Shown: piece by piece, positions 42,587-50,944 of the stretch | Numbering within the stretch: the first letter of the stretch is position 1 | Layout of the letters: each line of letters opens with the position of its first letter | Source: Rhizobacter sp. OV335 | GTDB lineage: Bacteria > Pseudomonadota > Gammaproteobacteria > Burkholderiales > Burkholderiaceae_C | NCBI RefSeq assembly: GCF_900142965.1 | Contig: NZ_FRCQ01000004.1 | Location: 277,317-341,316 of the forward strand | Direction: 5' to 3' | Length of the DNA stretch: 64,000 bases | Notes under the pieces: generated by a model | Databases searched by the model: none | Told to the model about the DNA's origin: nothing | The model's input: only the letters and a program-made list of their open reading frames with translations | Made by a program: the position numbers and the translations under genes

Positions 42587-43479
42587 GCAGCCCGGGTGGC
42601 CGCCTCTCGCGCCACCGCCGCCAGCGCGGCATTGCGGCGCTTCGCATCCGCCTTGCTGTCGGTCAGGTAGGCGGTGATGACCAACGGCGCGCGATTCGGC
42701 GGCCAGGCCACCGCCACGTCGTTGGTGCTGCCGCGCGCACCGGTGCCGGTCTTGTCGGCGACGCGCCAGTCGGGCGGCAGGCCGGCGCGCAGCCGGTCGG
42801 TGCCGGTGCGCACCGCTTCCATCCACGCGACGAGCCGGGCGCGCGAGGCGTCGGAGAGCGCGGTGCCGAGCAAGGCGCTGCGCAGCGCGGTCGCCATCGA
42901 GCGCGGCGTCGTCGTGTCGCGCGGGTCGCCGGGGCGGGCCTCGTTCAGCGCGGGTTCGGTGCGGTCCAGCCGCGTCTTCGTGTCGCCGAGCGAGCGTGCA
43001 TGGCGCGTGATCGCGGGCGGTCCGCCGAAGCTCGCGAGCAGCAGGTTGGCCGCGGCGTTGTCGCTGACCAGCACCGTCGCTTCGCACAGTTCGGCGATGC
43101 TCATGCCGTCGCCGCCCACATGCTGCTCGCTGACGGGCGAGTTCGCGATCAGCACCTCGCGGCGCACGACGATGCGCCGGTCCAGCCGCTCGAGCCCGGC
43201 GTCGACGCGCTGCAGCACCAGCGACGCGGCCAGCCACTTGAAGGTGCTGCACATCGGGAAGCGCTCGTCGAGGCGGTGCCCGTCGACGCGGCCGCTGCCG
43301 GTGTCGAGCACCGCGGCGCCGAGCCGTCCGCCGACATCGGCCTCGATCGCGGCCCAGCGCGCATCGGCGCCCTGCTCCCAATTTTTCTGGGCGGCCGTGG
43401 CCGGCATCGCGGCGCAGGCGAACGGCATCGCGGTGCCGAGCGACAGCGCGAGCGCGCTGTTGAACTGTCTTCTTTGCAT
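42583..43479 (-). CDS. Class A beta-lactamase, Tat-exported
   Basis: A 298-residue serine beta-lactamase. Catalytic motifs are S78-T-F-K81, S139-D-N141, E175-P-A-L-N179 (Glu166 equivalent) and K243-T-G245, all intact. The cysteine just before S78 resembles carbapenemase-type and Burkholderia PenA-like enzymes, but no second disulfide partner is obvious. The N-terminus MQRRQFNSALALSL is twin-arginine-like; start at 43479 is chosen over an in-frame ATG 69 bp upstream for that reason. Divergent from an AmpR-type gene, so probably induced by cell-wall fragments. Confidence 0.93.
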   Translation of the reverse strand: MQRRQFNSALALSLGTAMPFACAAMPATAAQKNWEQGADARWAAIEADVGGRLGAAVLDTGSGRVDGHRLDERFPMCSTFKWLAASLVLQRVDAGLERLDRRIVVRREVLIANSPVSEQHVGGDGMSIAELCEATVLVSDNAAANLLLASFGGPPAITRHARSLGDTKTRLDRTEPALNEARPGDPRDTTTPRSMATALRSALLGTALSDASRARLVAWMEAVRTGTDRLRAGLPPDWRVADKTGTGARGSTNDVAVAWPPNRAPLVITAYLTDSKADAKRRNAALAAVAREAATRAA

Positions 43480-43567
43480 CGGGGAATCCTCAGGGCGTGT
43501 CGGTTGGGAGCGTGCACGATAGCGACCGCACCGCCATCGCTCAAACACTGCTTTCGGGGGCGAGCCC

Positions 43568-43580
43568 CCAGATAATCTGG
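43568..43580. promoter_or_regulatory. Palindrome and -10 element in the bla/ampR spacer
   Basis: CCAGATAATCTGG is a perfect 13-bp inverted repeat. Its GATAAT (43571-43576) ends 7 nt before the regulator ATG, so it may be both its promoter and a self-operator. No obvious T-N11-A repeat was confirmed. Confidence 0.45.
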
Positions 43581-43583
43581 GCC

Positions 43584-44465
43584 ATGCAACTTCCGCTGAA
43601 CGCCTTGCGCGCCTTCGAGGTGTCGGCGCGCCACCTGAGCTTCACGCGCGCCGCGCTGGAGCTGTGCGTGACGCAGAACGCCGTCAGCGCGCAGGTCAAG
43701 AACCTCGAGGAGCGCCTGGGCGTCTCGCTGTTCCGCCGCCTGCCGCGCGGCTTGGCGCTGACCGACGAGGGCAGCGCACTGTTGCCGATGCTGAGCGAAA
43801 GCTTCGAGCGCATGCGCCTGGTGCTGGAGCAGTTCGAGGGCGGCCTGCACCGCGAGGTGCTGACGGTGGCGGTGGTCGGCACCTTCGCGGTCGGCTGGCT
43901 GCTGCCGCGGCTCGCGGCCTTCCGGCGCGACCACCCGTCCATCGACCTGCGGCTGATGACGAACAACAACCGCGTCGACCTGGCCGCCGAGGGGCTCGAC
44001 TGCGCGATCCGCTTCGGCGATGGCGCCTGGCACGGCACCGAGGCCGAGCCCTTGCTGGAGGCGCCGTTGTCGCCGGTGTGCGCGCCGGCGCTGGCGCGGC
44101 GATTGCAAACGCCGGCCGCGCTCGCCGACGAGACCTTGCTGCGCTCGTACCGCGCCGACGAATGGGCGCGCTGGTGCGCGGCCGCCGGCATCGAGACGCC
44201 GCTGCTGCGCGGGCCGGTGTTCGATTCGTCGATCGCGATGGCGGCCGCCGCGGCGCAGGGCATCGGTGTCGCACTGCTGCCGCCGGCGATGTTCGGCGAG
44301 GAGCTGCGCACCGAGCGGCTGGTGCAGCCGTTCGCGCTCGGCGTGTCGCTCGGGCGCTACTGGATCACGCGGCTGAAGTCGCGCGCGCCGACGCAGGCGC
44401 TGCGGGTGTTCCAGGCGTGGGTGATCCAGCAGGCGTCGCAGCAAACGTCGCAGCACTCGACTTGA
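43584..44465 (+). CDS. AmpR/PenR-type LysR regulator
   Basis: A 293-residue LysR regulator. The helix-turn-helix lies at about residues 5-62 (LPLNALRAFEVSARHLSFTRAA, then QNAVSAQVKNLEERLGVSLFRR), an opening typical of AmpR/GcvA proteins. The effector domain follows (LTVAVVGTFAVGWLLPRL). AmpR controls class A or C beta-lactamase genes using muropeptide signals. It is divergent from bla with a 104-bp spacer, the standard layout. Start 43584 is preferred over in-frame 43497 because the domain begins there. Confidence 0.9.
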   Translation: MQLPLNALRAFEVSARHLSFTRAALELCVTQNAVSAQVKNLEERLGVSLFRRLPRGLALTDEGSALLPMLSESFERMRLVLEQFEGGLHREVLTVAVVGTFAVGWLLPRLAAFRRDHPSIDLRLMTNNNRVDLAAEGLDCAIRFGDGAWHGTEAEPLLEAPLSPVCAPALARRLQTPAALADETLLRSYRADEWARWCAAAGIETPLLRGPVFDSSIAMAAAAAQGIGVALLPPAMFGEELRTERLVQPFALGVSLGRYWITRLKSRAPTQALRVFQAWVIQQASQQTSQHST

Positions 44466-44516
44466 TGGCTGTACGCCTATACAGTACGCCCCCAATCCCT
44501 TCACCATCCCGCTGTC

Positions 44517-45002
44517 ATGTCCGACACCACGACCCCCGTTGATGACGAACCCGCGCCGATCCAGGAAGCGCGCCATTGGGAAGACGAGGCCTGGATCGCC
44601 CAGGTCATCAAGAACGAAGACGACGACGGCTGGGCCGTCTCGATGACGCTGCGCGGCGAGGCCGAGCCGGCGCTGATCGGCCCGTGGACGATGGGCCGCG
44701 ACAAGAAGAACCCGAAGCCGCTCGATGCCCCCGCCTTCCACACGCTGGTCAAGACCGCGCATGAAGTGCGGCGCCGGCATGAGCAGCAACTGGCGGCGCG
44801 GCTGCACAAGAAGATATGGATCGGCAGCGGCGCCCATGAGATCGTCGTGACGCTCGACATCGTGCCGGACGACGACGATCCCTACGCAATGCTGGCGGCC
44901 CGCAATGCCGATGGCCAGGAAGTGGCCCGCAAGCGCGTCGAGGCCGGGTTCCGGCTGACGGCCGACAGCGCGGCGACCTGGCTCGAGCGCGAACTCGCTT
45001 GA
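44517..45002 (+). CDS. Hypothetical protein coupled to an outer-membrane barrel gene
   Basis: A 161-residue acidic, soluble protein without signal peptide or membrane segment. The first 20 residues are disordered-looking and acidic; then WEDEAWIAQVIKNEDDDGWAV and a conserved-looking GPWTMGRDKKNPKPLD precede a helical middle with paired charges. I do not recognise the family. Its stop overlaps the TTG start of the next gene (TTGA), so the two are translationally linked. A TATACAGT run at 44473-44480 could be its promoter. Confidence 0.75.
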   Translation: MSDTTTPVDDEPAPIQEARHWEDEAWIAQVIKNEDDDGWAVSMTLRGEAEPALIGPWTMGRDKKNPKPLDAPAFHTLVKTAHEVRRRHEQQLAARLHKKIWIGSGAHEIVVTLDIVPDDDDPYAMLAARNADGQEVARKRVEAGFRLTADSAATWLERELA

Positions 45003-46498
45003 TCCGGCGGCGTTTTCGCAGCGCGGCGGCGCTCGCCGGCGCGCTGCTGGCGGCCGGTGTGGCCCAGGCGGAACCCGAGGGCGGCGACGAAGGTGGCCGC
45101 GACGGTGCCGATGCGCCGATCCCGACCATCACGCTGTTCGGCTACGAGCGGGTGCGGCTGCCGCAGGGCGAGCGCATGGGCCTGGTGGGCGGCTCGCTGC
45201 TGTTCGATGCCGGCTCAGGCTGGGCGTTCGGGCCGGCGGTGTACGGTGCGGCCACCGGGCAGCGCGGCGGCTTGTTCGTCGCCGGCATCGAGGTGCAGCA
45301 CCGCTGGCAGTTCAGCCCCGGCTGGACGCTGGCCACGGGCTTGTATGCGGGCGGCGGCGGTGGCGCCTCGGCGCCGGTTGGCTCGGGCCTGATGCTGCGG
45401 CCTGCGCTGACGGTGATGAGGGACATCGGCTCGTCGTTGCAACTGGGGCTCTCGGCTTCAGCCGTGAGTTTCCCGAGCGGCGAGATCAAGAGCCGGCAGT
45501 TCGGGCTGGCCCTCGCGTGGCGCGGCGGTTTCGCGCACCTGGCGGGAGAACATGGCGGCGTGGCCAGCGCGTCGAGCGGCATCACCGGCCTCGGCTTCGA
45601 CCGCATGGCGCTGACCGCCACCGCCTACCGCTTCGATGGCGCGCCGCGCCCGACAGCCGGCCTGGCCGGCGCACGCGCGGAACGCCGATTCGCCAACGGC
45701 TGGTCGTGGGGCCTCGAATCGGCGGCCGCGGCCAAGGGCGATGCGGCCGGCTACATGGAGATCCTCGGCACGGTCGGCGCGAGCTTCGCGCCGTTTCCGG
45801 TGATGTTGCCCACGTGGCGGGCCGGCCTGCGGGTGGCGGGCGGGCTCGGCGGCGGCGGTGCCGTGCCGACCGGGGGCGGCCTGATCGGCAAGGCCACCGG
45901 TACGCTGGAATGGAGCCCCCTGCCCGGCTGGACGATCGGCGGCGAGTACGGCCGCATCCGCGCCGCCAACGGCGACCTGCGCGCGCGCCAGGCCCAGCTG
46001 TGGCTGGGCATCGACCTGGAACCCGGTCACGACGGCCGCAACACGCCGCCGCGCGTCGTGCGCACCGAATGGGTGGCCGCGCTGCAGCACCATGCCCGCG
46101 TGCTGCGCCAGGACGGCAGCCGCCAATCGCTCGACACGATCGGCCTGAAGCTGAATCGCTACGTCGACGACTTCATCTATGTCAGCGGCCAGGCTCACAG
46201 TGCCTACGCCGGACATGCCGGCGCTTATTCAACCGGGCTGATCGGGGCCGGCATCGCCAGCCGCCCGGGCACGCCGGTGCGAGTCGGCATCGAGGCGCTG
46301 GCCGGAGCGGCAGGCGGCGGCGGGGTCGCCACGGCCGGCGGCGCGATCCTGCAAAGCGTGTTGTGGGCCGGCTGGGCCGCCACGCCCCGCAGCGAATGGC
46401 GCCTTGGTGCGGGAGCGATGCAGCCGTTGCGTGGAAGCAAGGCGACTCCGGTGGTCGAACTGTCCTGGAGCCGCAGCTTCGGAATGTCAGGCTGGTGA
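44999..46498 (+). CDS. Probable exported beta-barrel or cellulose-associated outer-membrane protein
   Basis: A 499-residue exported protein. TTG start at 44999 overlaps the previous stop. Signal peptide (FRSAAALAGALLAAGVAQA) followed by many amphipathic Gly-rich strands, for example WAFGPAVYGAATGQRGGLFV and WTIGGEYGRIRA, ending in WSRSFGMSGW, whose C-terminal aromatic is typical of outer-membrane barrels. The pattern recalls barrel domains of polysaccharide export proteins, but I cannot name it. Followed by the structured repeat at 46575. Confidence 0.7.
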   Translation: MIRRRFRSAAALAGALLAAGVAQAEPEGGDEGGRDGADAPIPTITLFGYERVRLPQGERMGLVGGSLLFDAGSGWAFGPAVYGAATGQRGGLFVAGIEVQHRWQFSPGWTLATGLYAGGGGGASAPVGSGLMLRPALTVMRDIGSSLQLGLSASAVSFPSGEIKSRQFGLALAWRGGFAHLAGEHGGVASASSGITGLGFDRMALTATAYRFDGAPRPTAGLAGARAERRFANGWSWGLESAAAAKGDAAGYMEILGTVGASFAPFPVMLPTWRAGLRVAGGLGGGGAVPTGGGLIGKATGTLEWSPLPGWTIGGEYGRIRAANGDLRARQAQLWLGIDLEPGHDGRNTPPRVVRTEWVAALQHHARVLRQDGSRQSLDTIGLKLNRYVDDFIYVSGQAHSAYAGHAGAYSTGLIGAGIASRPGTPVRVGIEALAGAAGGGGVATAGGAILQSVLWAGWAATPRSEWRLGAGAMQPLRGSKATPVVELSWSRSFGMSGW

Positions 46499-46574
46499 AC
46501 TTCCGCGGCTGCTTCTGTGCGGCGTGGCGCGGCGGGTGGCGTGAGGGGCCGGGGGCTCGGCTGGGGCGGTGGCA

Positions 46575-46825
46575 CAAAGGCGCGGGTGGGGAGGCTGTGG
46601 AGCGCCAATGAGGAGGGGGCGCCGGAGCTGGCTGGTTTCATGGCCCGCGTGCGCAGCACGCTTCGTGCACTGACTGTCGCCGACTGTTTGACCACAACGA
46701 ACGAAGTGAGTGGCGGGAGTTTCGGCGACGGGCCATGAAACCAGTCAGCGCAGGGCAGTCATTGCCCCGCCAGGGGCGATGACCGCACCTGACGGCGAGC
46801 CACAGCCTCTCCACCCGCGCCTTTG
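46575..46825. repeat. Structured repeat element, copy 1 (plus orientation)
   Basis: Between the barrel gene and tetR. Outer arms 46575-46600 and 46800-46825 match 25 of 26. Inner arms CTGGTTTCATGGCCCG (46632-46647) and its exact complement (46729-46744) enclose a hairpin GCGTGC-GCA-GCACGC (46647-46661) and a 7-bp stem GTCGCCG/CGGCGAC (46676-46682, 46723-46729). The 40-nt core 46683-46722 (ACTGTTTGACCAC ... GGCGGGAGTTT) is identical to the core at 63874-63913. No gene is seen in 46499-46872. Confidence 0.75.
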
Positions 46826-46872
46826 CCGCGCCGACCTGCGAATGAGCTCACCAGCACAAACCGGCAAACAAG

Positions 46873-46892
46873 AATATGATTCACATCATATT
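46873..46892. promoter_or_regulatory. TetR operator
   Basis: AATATGAT-TCAC-ATCATATT: perfect 8-bp arms around a 4-bp centre, 13 bp before the tetR ATG. An AT-rich palindrome in GC-rich DNA next to a TetR gene is the typical autoregulatory site. Confidence 0.75.
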
Positions 46893-46905
46893 AAATGGAG
46901 CCGCA

Positions 46906-47535
46906 ATGGCACGCCCCGCCAACACCCGCAAGGAAGAGACCCACGAGCGCATCGTCGAGGCCGCGGCCCGCGCGATCCGCCGCCACGGCTATGCCGGCCT
47001 CGGTGTCGCCGACGTGATGAAGGACGCCGGGCTCACGCATGGCGGCTTCTATGCGCACTTCGAGTCGCGCGACGCACTGCTCGTCGAAGCGCTCGAACGC
47101 GCCGGCCGCGAGAGCGCCGACAGCGTCGCGCGCTCCACCGCGCAACGCGCCGCGAAGGGCATCAGCCCGTTCCGCGCGCTGGTCGACGCCTACCTCGCCG
47201 ACCGCCACCTCGTGTCGATGGACAGCGGCTGCCCGGTCGCCGCGCTCGGCTCCGACATGCCGCGCCAGTCCGACCTCGTGCGCGAGGCCTCCGCGCAGCG
47301 CGTGCGCCGCCTCATCGAGCGCGTGAACGCCGCTTTGCCCGAGGCGCACCACGCCGCCGCCAGCGTGGTCACCGGCACGCTGGTCGGCTCGTTGCAGATC
47401 GCCCGCGCGCTCGGCAACACCGCCGAAAGCCGCGCGATGCTGTCGGGCGCACGCCAGGCGCTGCTGCTGCAGTACGACACCCCCTCCCTCGCATCCGCTG
47501 CCACTGCAACCGCATCCACCCGGAAATCCCCATGA
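46906..47535 (+). CDS. TetR-family repressor
   Basis: A 209-residue regulator. The N-terminal helix-turn-helix reads RKEETHERIVEAAARAIRRH, then GVADVMKDAGLTHGGFYAHF at residues 40-60, the usual TetR signature. The effector domain resembles NemR/AcrR-like regulators. Start at 46906 is supported by TGGAG five nt upstream; an in-frame ATG at 46876 lies inside the operator. The stop overlaps the MFS gene (ATGA), so repressor and pump are coupled and probably induced by the pump substrate. Confidence 0.92.
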   Translation: MARPANTRKEETHERIVEAAARAIRRHGYAGLGVADVMKDAGLTHGGFYAHFESRDALLVEALERAGRESADSVARSTAQRAAKGISPFRALVDAYLADRHLVSMDSGCPVAALGSDMPRQSDLVREASAQRVRRLIERVNAALPEAHHAAASVVTGTLVGSLQIARALGNTAESRAMLSGARQALLLQYDTPSLASAATATASTRKSP

Positions 47536-48935
47536 GCATCGCCACCCCCGTCGCCATCGAGCCGCCCGCCCCGCGCACCTCCCCGTGGCCCGTGTTCTGG
47601 GTCGCGAGCGTCGCGGCCTTCCTGGTGTCGCTCGACAGCACGATGCTGTACGCGGCCTTCGGCGCGCTGCGCGCCGGCTTCCCGCAGGCGACCGCGGCCG
47701 ACATGTCGTGGGTGCTCAACGCCTACACCGTCGTCTATGCCGCGATGCTGATCCCCGCCGGCGGGCTGGCCGACACGCACGGCCGCAAGCGCGTCTTCCT
47801 GTTCGGCGTCACGGTGTTCATCGCCGCCTCGGCCGCCTGCGGGCTGGCCGGCAGCGTCGGCTGGTTGATCGCCGCACGCGTGCTGCAGGCCGTCGGCGCG
47901 GCACTGCTGACGCCGGCCTCGCTGTCGATCGTGCTGGCCGCCTTCCCGCAAGAAAAACGCGCGTTGACCGTCAGCCTGTGGGGCGCCGTCGCCGGCTTCG
48001 CGGCCGCGGTCGGCCCGAGCCTCGGTTCGCTGGTCGTCGAGACCGTCGGCTGGCCGTGGGCCTTCTTCATCAACCTGCCGATCGGCGCGCTGTCGCTGTG
48101 GCGCGGTGCCGCACTGCTCGGCGAATCGCCGCGCGCGGCGACACGGCGCAAGGTCGATGCGGTCGGCATGGCGCTGCTGATCGTCGCGGTCGGCGCGATC
48201 GCGCTGGCCATCGTCGAATCCGAATCCCCCGCCTGGACGCGGGCGCAGCTGATCGCCGCCGCCGGCACCGGCGTGATCGCTCTGGTCGCGTTCGTGATCT
48301 GGGCCGGCCGGGTGCGCGATCCGCTGGTCGACCTCGGCCTGTTCCGCCACCGCACCTACAGCGCCGTCAACGCGGCGACGCTGGCCTTCGGCATCGCGTT
48401 CGCGATGATGTTCTTCGCGTTCTTCTTCTACATGAACAACGTGTGGCACTACAGCCAGGCGCAGGCCGGCCTCGCGATCGCACCCGGCCCGCTCACGGTG
48501 ATCCCGGTCGCCATCATCACCGGCCGCCTCGCCGGGCGGCTCGGCCATCGGCCCTTCCTGGTCGGCGGAGCGCTGCTCTACGCGGCCGCCGGCCTGTGGT
48601 TCATGCTGGTGCCCGGCCTCGAACCCGCCTACCTGACGCACTGGCTGCCCGGCCTGTTCCTCAGCGGTGCCAGCGTCGGCATGGTGCTGCCGTCGCTGTC
48701 GGGCGCCGCGGTCAGCAAGCTGCCGGCGCAGCACTACGCGGTCGGCAGCGCGGTCAACCAGGCCACGCGCCAGATCGGCGCGGTGATCGGTGTCGCGATC
48801 ACGGTGCTGCTGCTCGGCCACGGCGTGGTGCAACGCAGCGATTTCGACGTGGTCTACGGCCTGCACATCGGCCTCGCGCTGCTGACGGCCTTCCTGTGCC
48901 TGTTCGTCAACACGCGGCCGGCCCCGCGCCCCTGA
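47532..48935 (+). CDS. MFS transporter, DHA2 (QacA/EmrB) type
   Basis: A 467-residue inner-membrane drug:proton antiporter with about 14 hydrophobic helices. LDSTMLYAAFGAL (motif D1) is near residue 35, GGLADTHGRKRVFL (motif A) near 77, and LIAARVLQAVGAALLTPASL (motif B/C region) near 112. The family exports cationic dyes and antibiotics. It is coupled to and likely repressed by the TetR protein. The actual substrate is unknown. It ends 3 bp from the convergent LysR gene stop. Confidence 0.92.
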   Translation: MSIATPVAIEPPAPRTSPWPVFWVASVAAFLVSLDSTMLYAAFGALRAGFPQATAADMSWVLNAYTVVYAAMLIPAGGLADTHGRKRVFLFGVTVFIAASAACGLAGSVGWLIAARVLQAVGAALLTPASLSIVLAAFPQEKRALTVSLWGAVAGFAAAVGPSLGSLVVETVGWPWAFFINLPIGALSLWRGAALLGESPRAATRRKVDAVGMALLIVAVGAIALAIVESESPAWTRAQLIAAAGTGVIALVAFVIWAGRVRDPLVDLGLFRHRTYSAVNAATLAFGIAFAMMFFAFFFYMNNVWHYSQAQAGLAIAPGPLTVIPVAIITGRLAGRLGHRPFLVGGALLYAAAGLWFMLVPGLEPAYLTHWLPGLFLSGASVGMVLPSLSGAAVSKLPAQHYAVGSAVNQATRQIGAVIGVAITVLLLGHGVVQRSDFDVVYGLHIGLALLTAFLCLFVNTRPAPRP

Positions 48936-48938
48936 GCG

Positions 48939-49790
48939 TCAGGCCGCCGCCTTCGCCACCACGAACTCGAGGAACGCGCGCAGCCGGCCGGCGTTGCGCA
49001 GGTCCTGGTGGTAGCCCGCCCAGACCTCGCGGCCGGGCGGCGGCTCGGCCCGCGCAACACGCCGCAGGCCGGGCATGCCCGCCGCCAACGCGCACGGCAG
49101 CACCGCCACGCCGGCACCGGCCGCGCACAGGCGGGCCTGCGCCTCGCGGCTGTTGCTGCCGAACACCGTGCGGCCCTCGGGGAAGCTGCGCTTGAGCCAG
49201 GCCACGTCGGGCATGTCGTCGAAGGCGCTGTCCATCGTCACCAGCCGCAGGCCCTTGCCGCGCCGCGGCAGCGGCCCCTTGTGGGTGCTCGCGACGTACA
49301 GCCCGTAGTCGAGGTGCATGAAGCGCCGCTGCACCACCTCGGGTTCGCTGAACGGCGCGATGCGGAACACCAGGTCGGCCTCGCGGCGCGCCAGGCTGAA
49401 CAGACGGCTGTCGGTGATCAGCTCGATCGTCACCTCCGGGTGCAACGCCATGAACTCGGCGCACCACGGCGCGAGCACGTGCACGCCGAACCAGTCCGAC
49501 GACGAGATGCGCAGCAGCCCGCTCAGCGCCACCTGCCCGTCGGCGAGACGCCGCTCGATCGCCAGCGCTTCTTCCTCGATGCGCTGCGCATGCTGCAGCA
49601 CCGACTGACCCTCCTCGGTCAGCACGAAGCCGGCGCTGCCGCGCTGGAACAGCCGCTGGCCGAGCGAGTCTTCGAGCGCGTGCAGCCGCCGGCCCATCGT
49701 CGGCTGCGTCTGGCCGATGCGCCGCGCGGCACCGCCGAGCGAGCCTTCGCGAGCCACTGCGAGGAACACCTTCACATCGCTCCATTCCAT
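48939..49790 (-). CDS. LysR-family regulator
   Basis: A 283-residue regulator. The helix-turn-helix lies near residues 3-60 (WSDVKVFLAVAREGSLGGAARRI, then RRLHALEDSLGQRLFQR). A periplasmic-binding-like effector domain follows. Start 49790 is supported by GAGG six nt upstream; an in-frame ATG at 49874 would add 28 Cys-containing residues not seen in the family. It is divergent from a quinone-reductase gene with a 103-bp spacer that contains GCAT half-sites (TTGCAT, TGCATTC), so it probably regulates that gene. Confidence 0.9.
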   Translation of the reverse strand: MEWSDVKVFLAVAREGSLGGAARRIGQTQPTMGRRLHALEDSLGQRLFQRGSAGFVLTEEGQSVLQHAQRIEEEALAIERRLADGQVALSGLLRISSSDWFGVHVLAPWCAEFMALHPEVTIELITDSRLFSLARREADLVFRIAPFSEPEVVQRRFMHLDYGLYVASTHKGPLPRRGKGLRLVTMDSAFDDMPDVAWLKRSFPEGRTVFGSNSREAQARLCAAGAGVAVLPCALAAGMPGLRRVARAEPPPGREVWAGYHQDLRNAGRLRAFLEFVVAKAAA

Positions 49791-49893
49791 CTCGACCTCG
49801 CATTCATATTTGCATGAGCAACGTGCATTCTTGTCGATTGAAGAACGTTTGTGAATGAACCAGACTGGCTGCATCGATCACCGGAGAACAGCC

Positions 49894-50916
49894 ATGTCGA
49901 CCTTCCACCTCCCTTCCACCACCACCGCGGCCTTCGCCGACGCGCCCGGCGCGCCCTTCGTCGTGCGCGAGCTGCCGATGCCGTCGGTCGGCGCCGGCCA
50001 GGTCCTCGTCGAGGTCCGGGCCAGCGGCGTGAACCCGCTCGACGCGAAGATCCGCGCCGGCCAGGCGGCCCATGCACGCCAGCCGCTGCCGGCAGTACTC
50101 GGCATCGACATGGCAGGCACCGTGCGCGCCGTCGGCGCGGGCGTGTCGCAGCTGAAGCCGGGCGACGAGGTGTTCGGGATGGTCGGCGGCGTCGGCGGGC
50201 ATGCGGGCACGCTGGCCGGCTTCATCGCGGTCGATGCGCGCTTGCTGGCGCTGCGGCCGGCCGCGCTGTCACCGCGCGAGGCGGCGGTGCTGCCGCTGGT
50301 CACGATCACAGCGTGGGAAGGGCTGGTGGATCGCGCACGAGTGAAGCCCGGCGACCGTGTGCTGGTGCACGGCGGAGCGGGTGGCGTCGGGCACATCGCG
50401 GTGCAGCTGGCGCGTGCGCACGGGGCCGAGGTGTGGGCGACCGGCAGCGCAGCGCAGCTCGACGCGATCCACCGGCTCGGCGCCACGCCGATCGACTACA
50501 CCGCGACGCCGGTGGAGCGCTACGTGACCGAGGCGACCGCCGGCGCGGGCTTCGACATCGTGGTCGACACGGTGGGCGGTGCGACGCTCGATGCGTCGTT
50601 CGTCGCGGCGCGCCGCTACACCGGCCACGTCGTCAGCAGCCTCGGTTGGGGCACGCATGCGCTGGCGCCGCTGTCGTTCCGCGGCGCCACCTACTCCGGC
50701 GTGTTCACGCTGCTGCCGCTGCTGACCGGCGAAGGGCTCAAGCACCACGGCGAGATCCTCGGCCACGCCGCGCGGCTGGCGGCCGAAGGAACGCTGCGGC
50801 CGATGCTCGACCCGCACCGCTTCACGCTGGCCGAGGTGGACGCCGCCCACGCGCTGATGGGTGGGGCCGGCGGGCCGGCGCGCGGCAAGATCGCCGTCGA
50901 CCTCGGCGCGGCGTGA
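49894..50916 (+). CDS. Quinone oxidoreductase-like MDR enzyme
   Basis: A 340-residue medium-chain dehydrogenase/reductase of the zinc-free quinone-reductase type. VEVRASGVNPLDAKIRAG is near 42, LGIDMAGTVRAVG near 71, and the NADPH fold VLVHGGAGGVGHIAVQLAR near 152. Zinc ligands are absent. CGGAG lies 8 nt before the ATG at 49894. The divergent LysR gene suggests induction by an electrophile or quinone. Substrate unknown. Confidence 0.92.
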   Translation: MSTFHLPSTTTAAFADAPGAPFVVRELPMPSVGAGQVLVEVRASGVNPLDAKIRAGQAAHARQPLPAVLGIDMAGTVRAVGAGVSQLKPGDEVFGMVGGVGGHAGTLAGFIAVDARLLALRPAALSPREAAVLPLVTITAWEGLVDRARVKPGDRVLVHGGAGGVGHIAVQLARAHGAEVWATGSAAQLDAIHRLGATPIDYTATPVERYVTEATAGAGFDIVVDTVGGATLDASFVAARRYTGHVVSSLGWGTHALAPLSFRGATYSGVFTLLPLLTGEGLKHHGEILGHAARLAAEGTLRPMLDPHRFTLAEVDAAHALMGGAGGPARGKIAVDLGAA

Positions 50917-50944
50917 TAGCCGGCGCCGACCACGCCGTCGCGAC

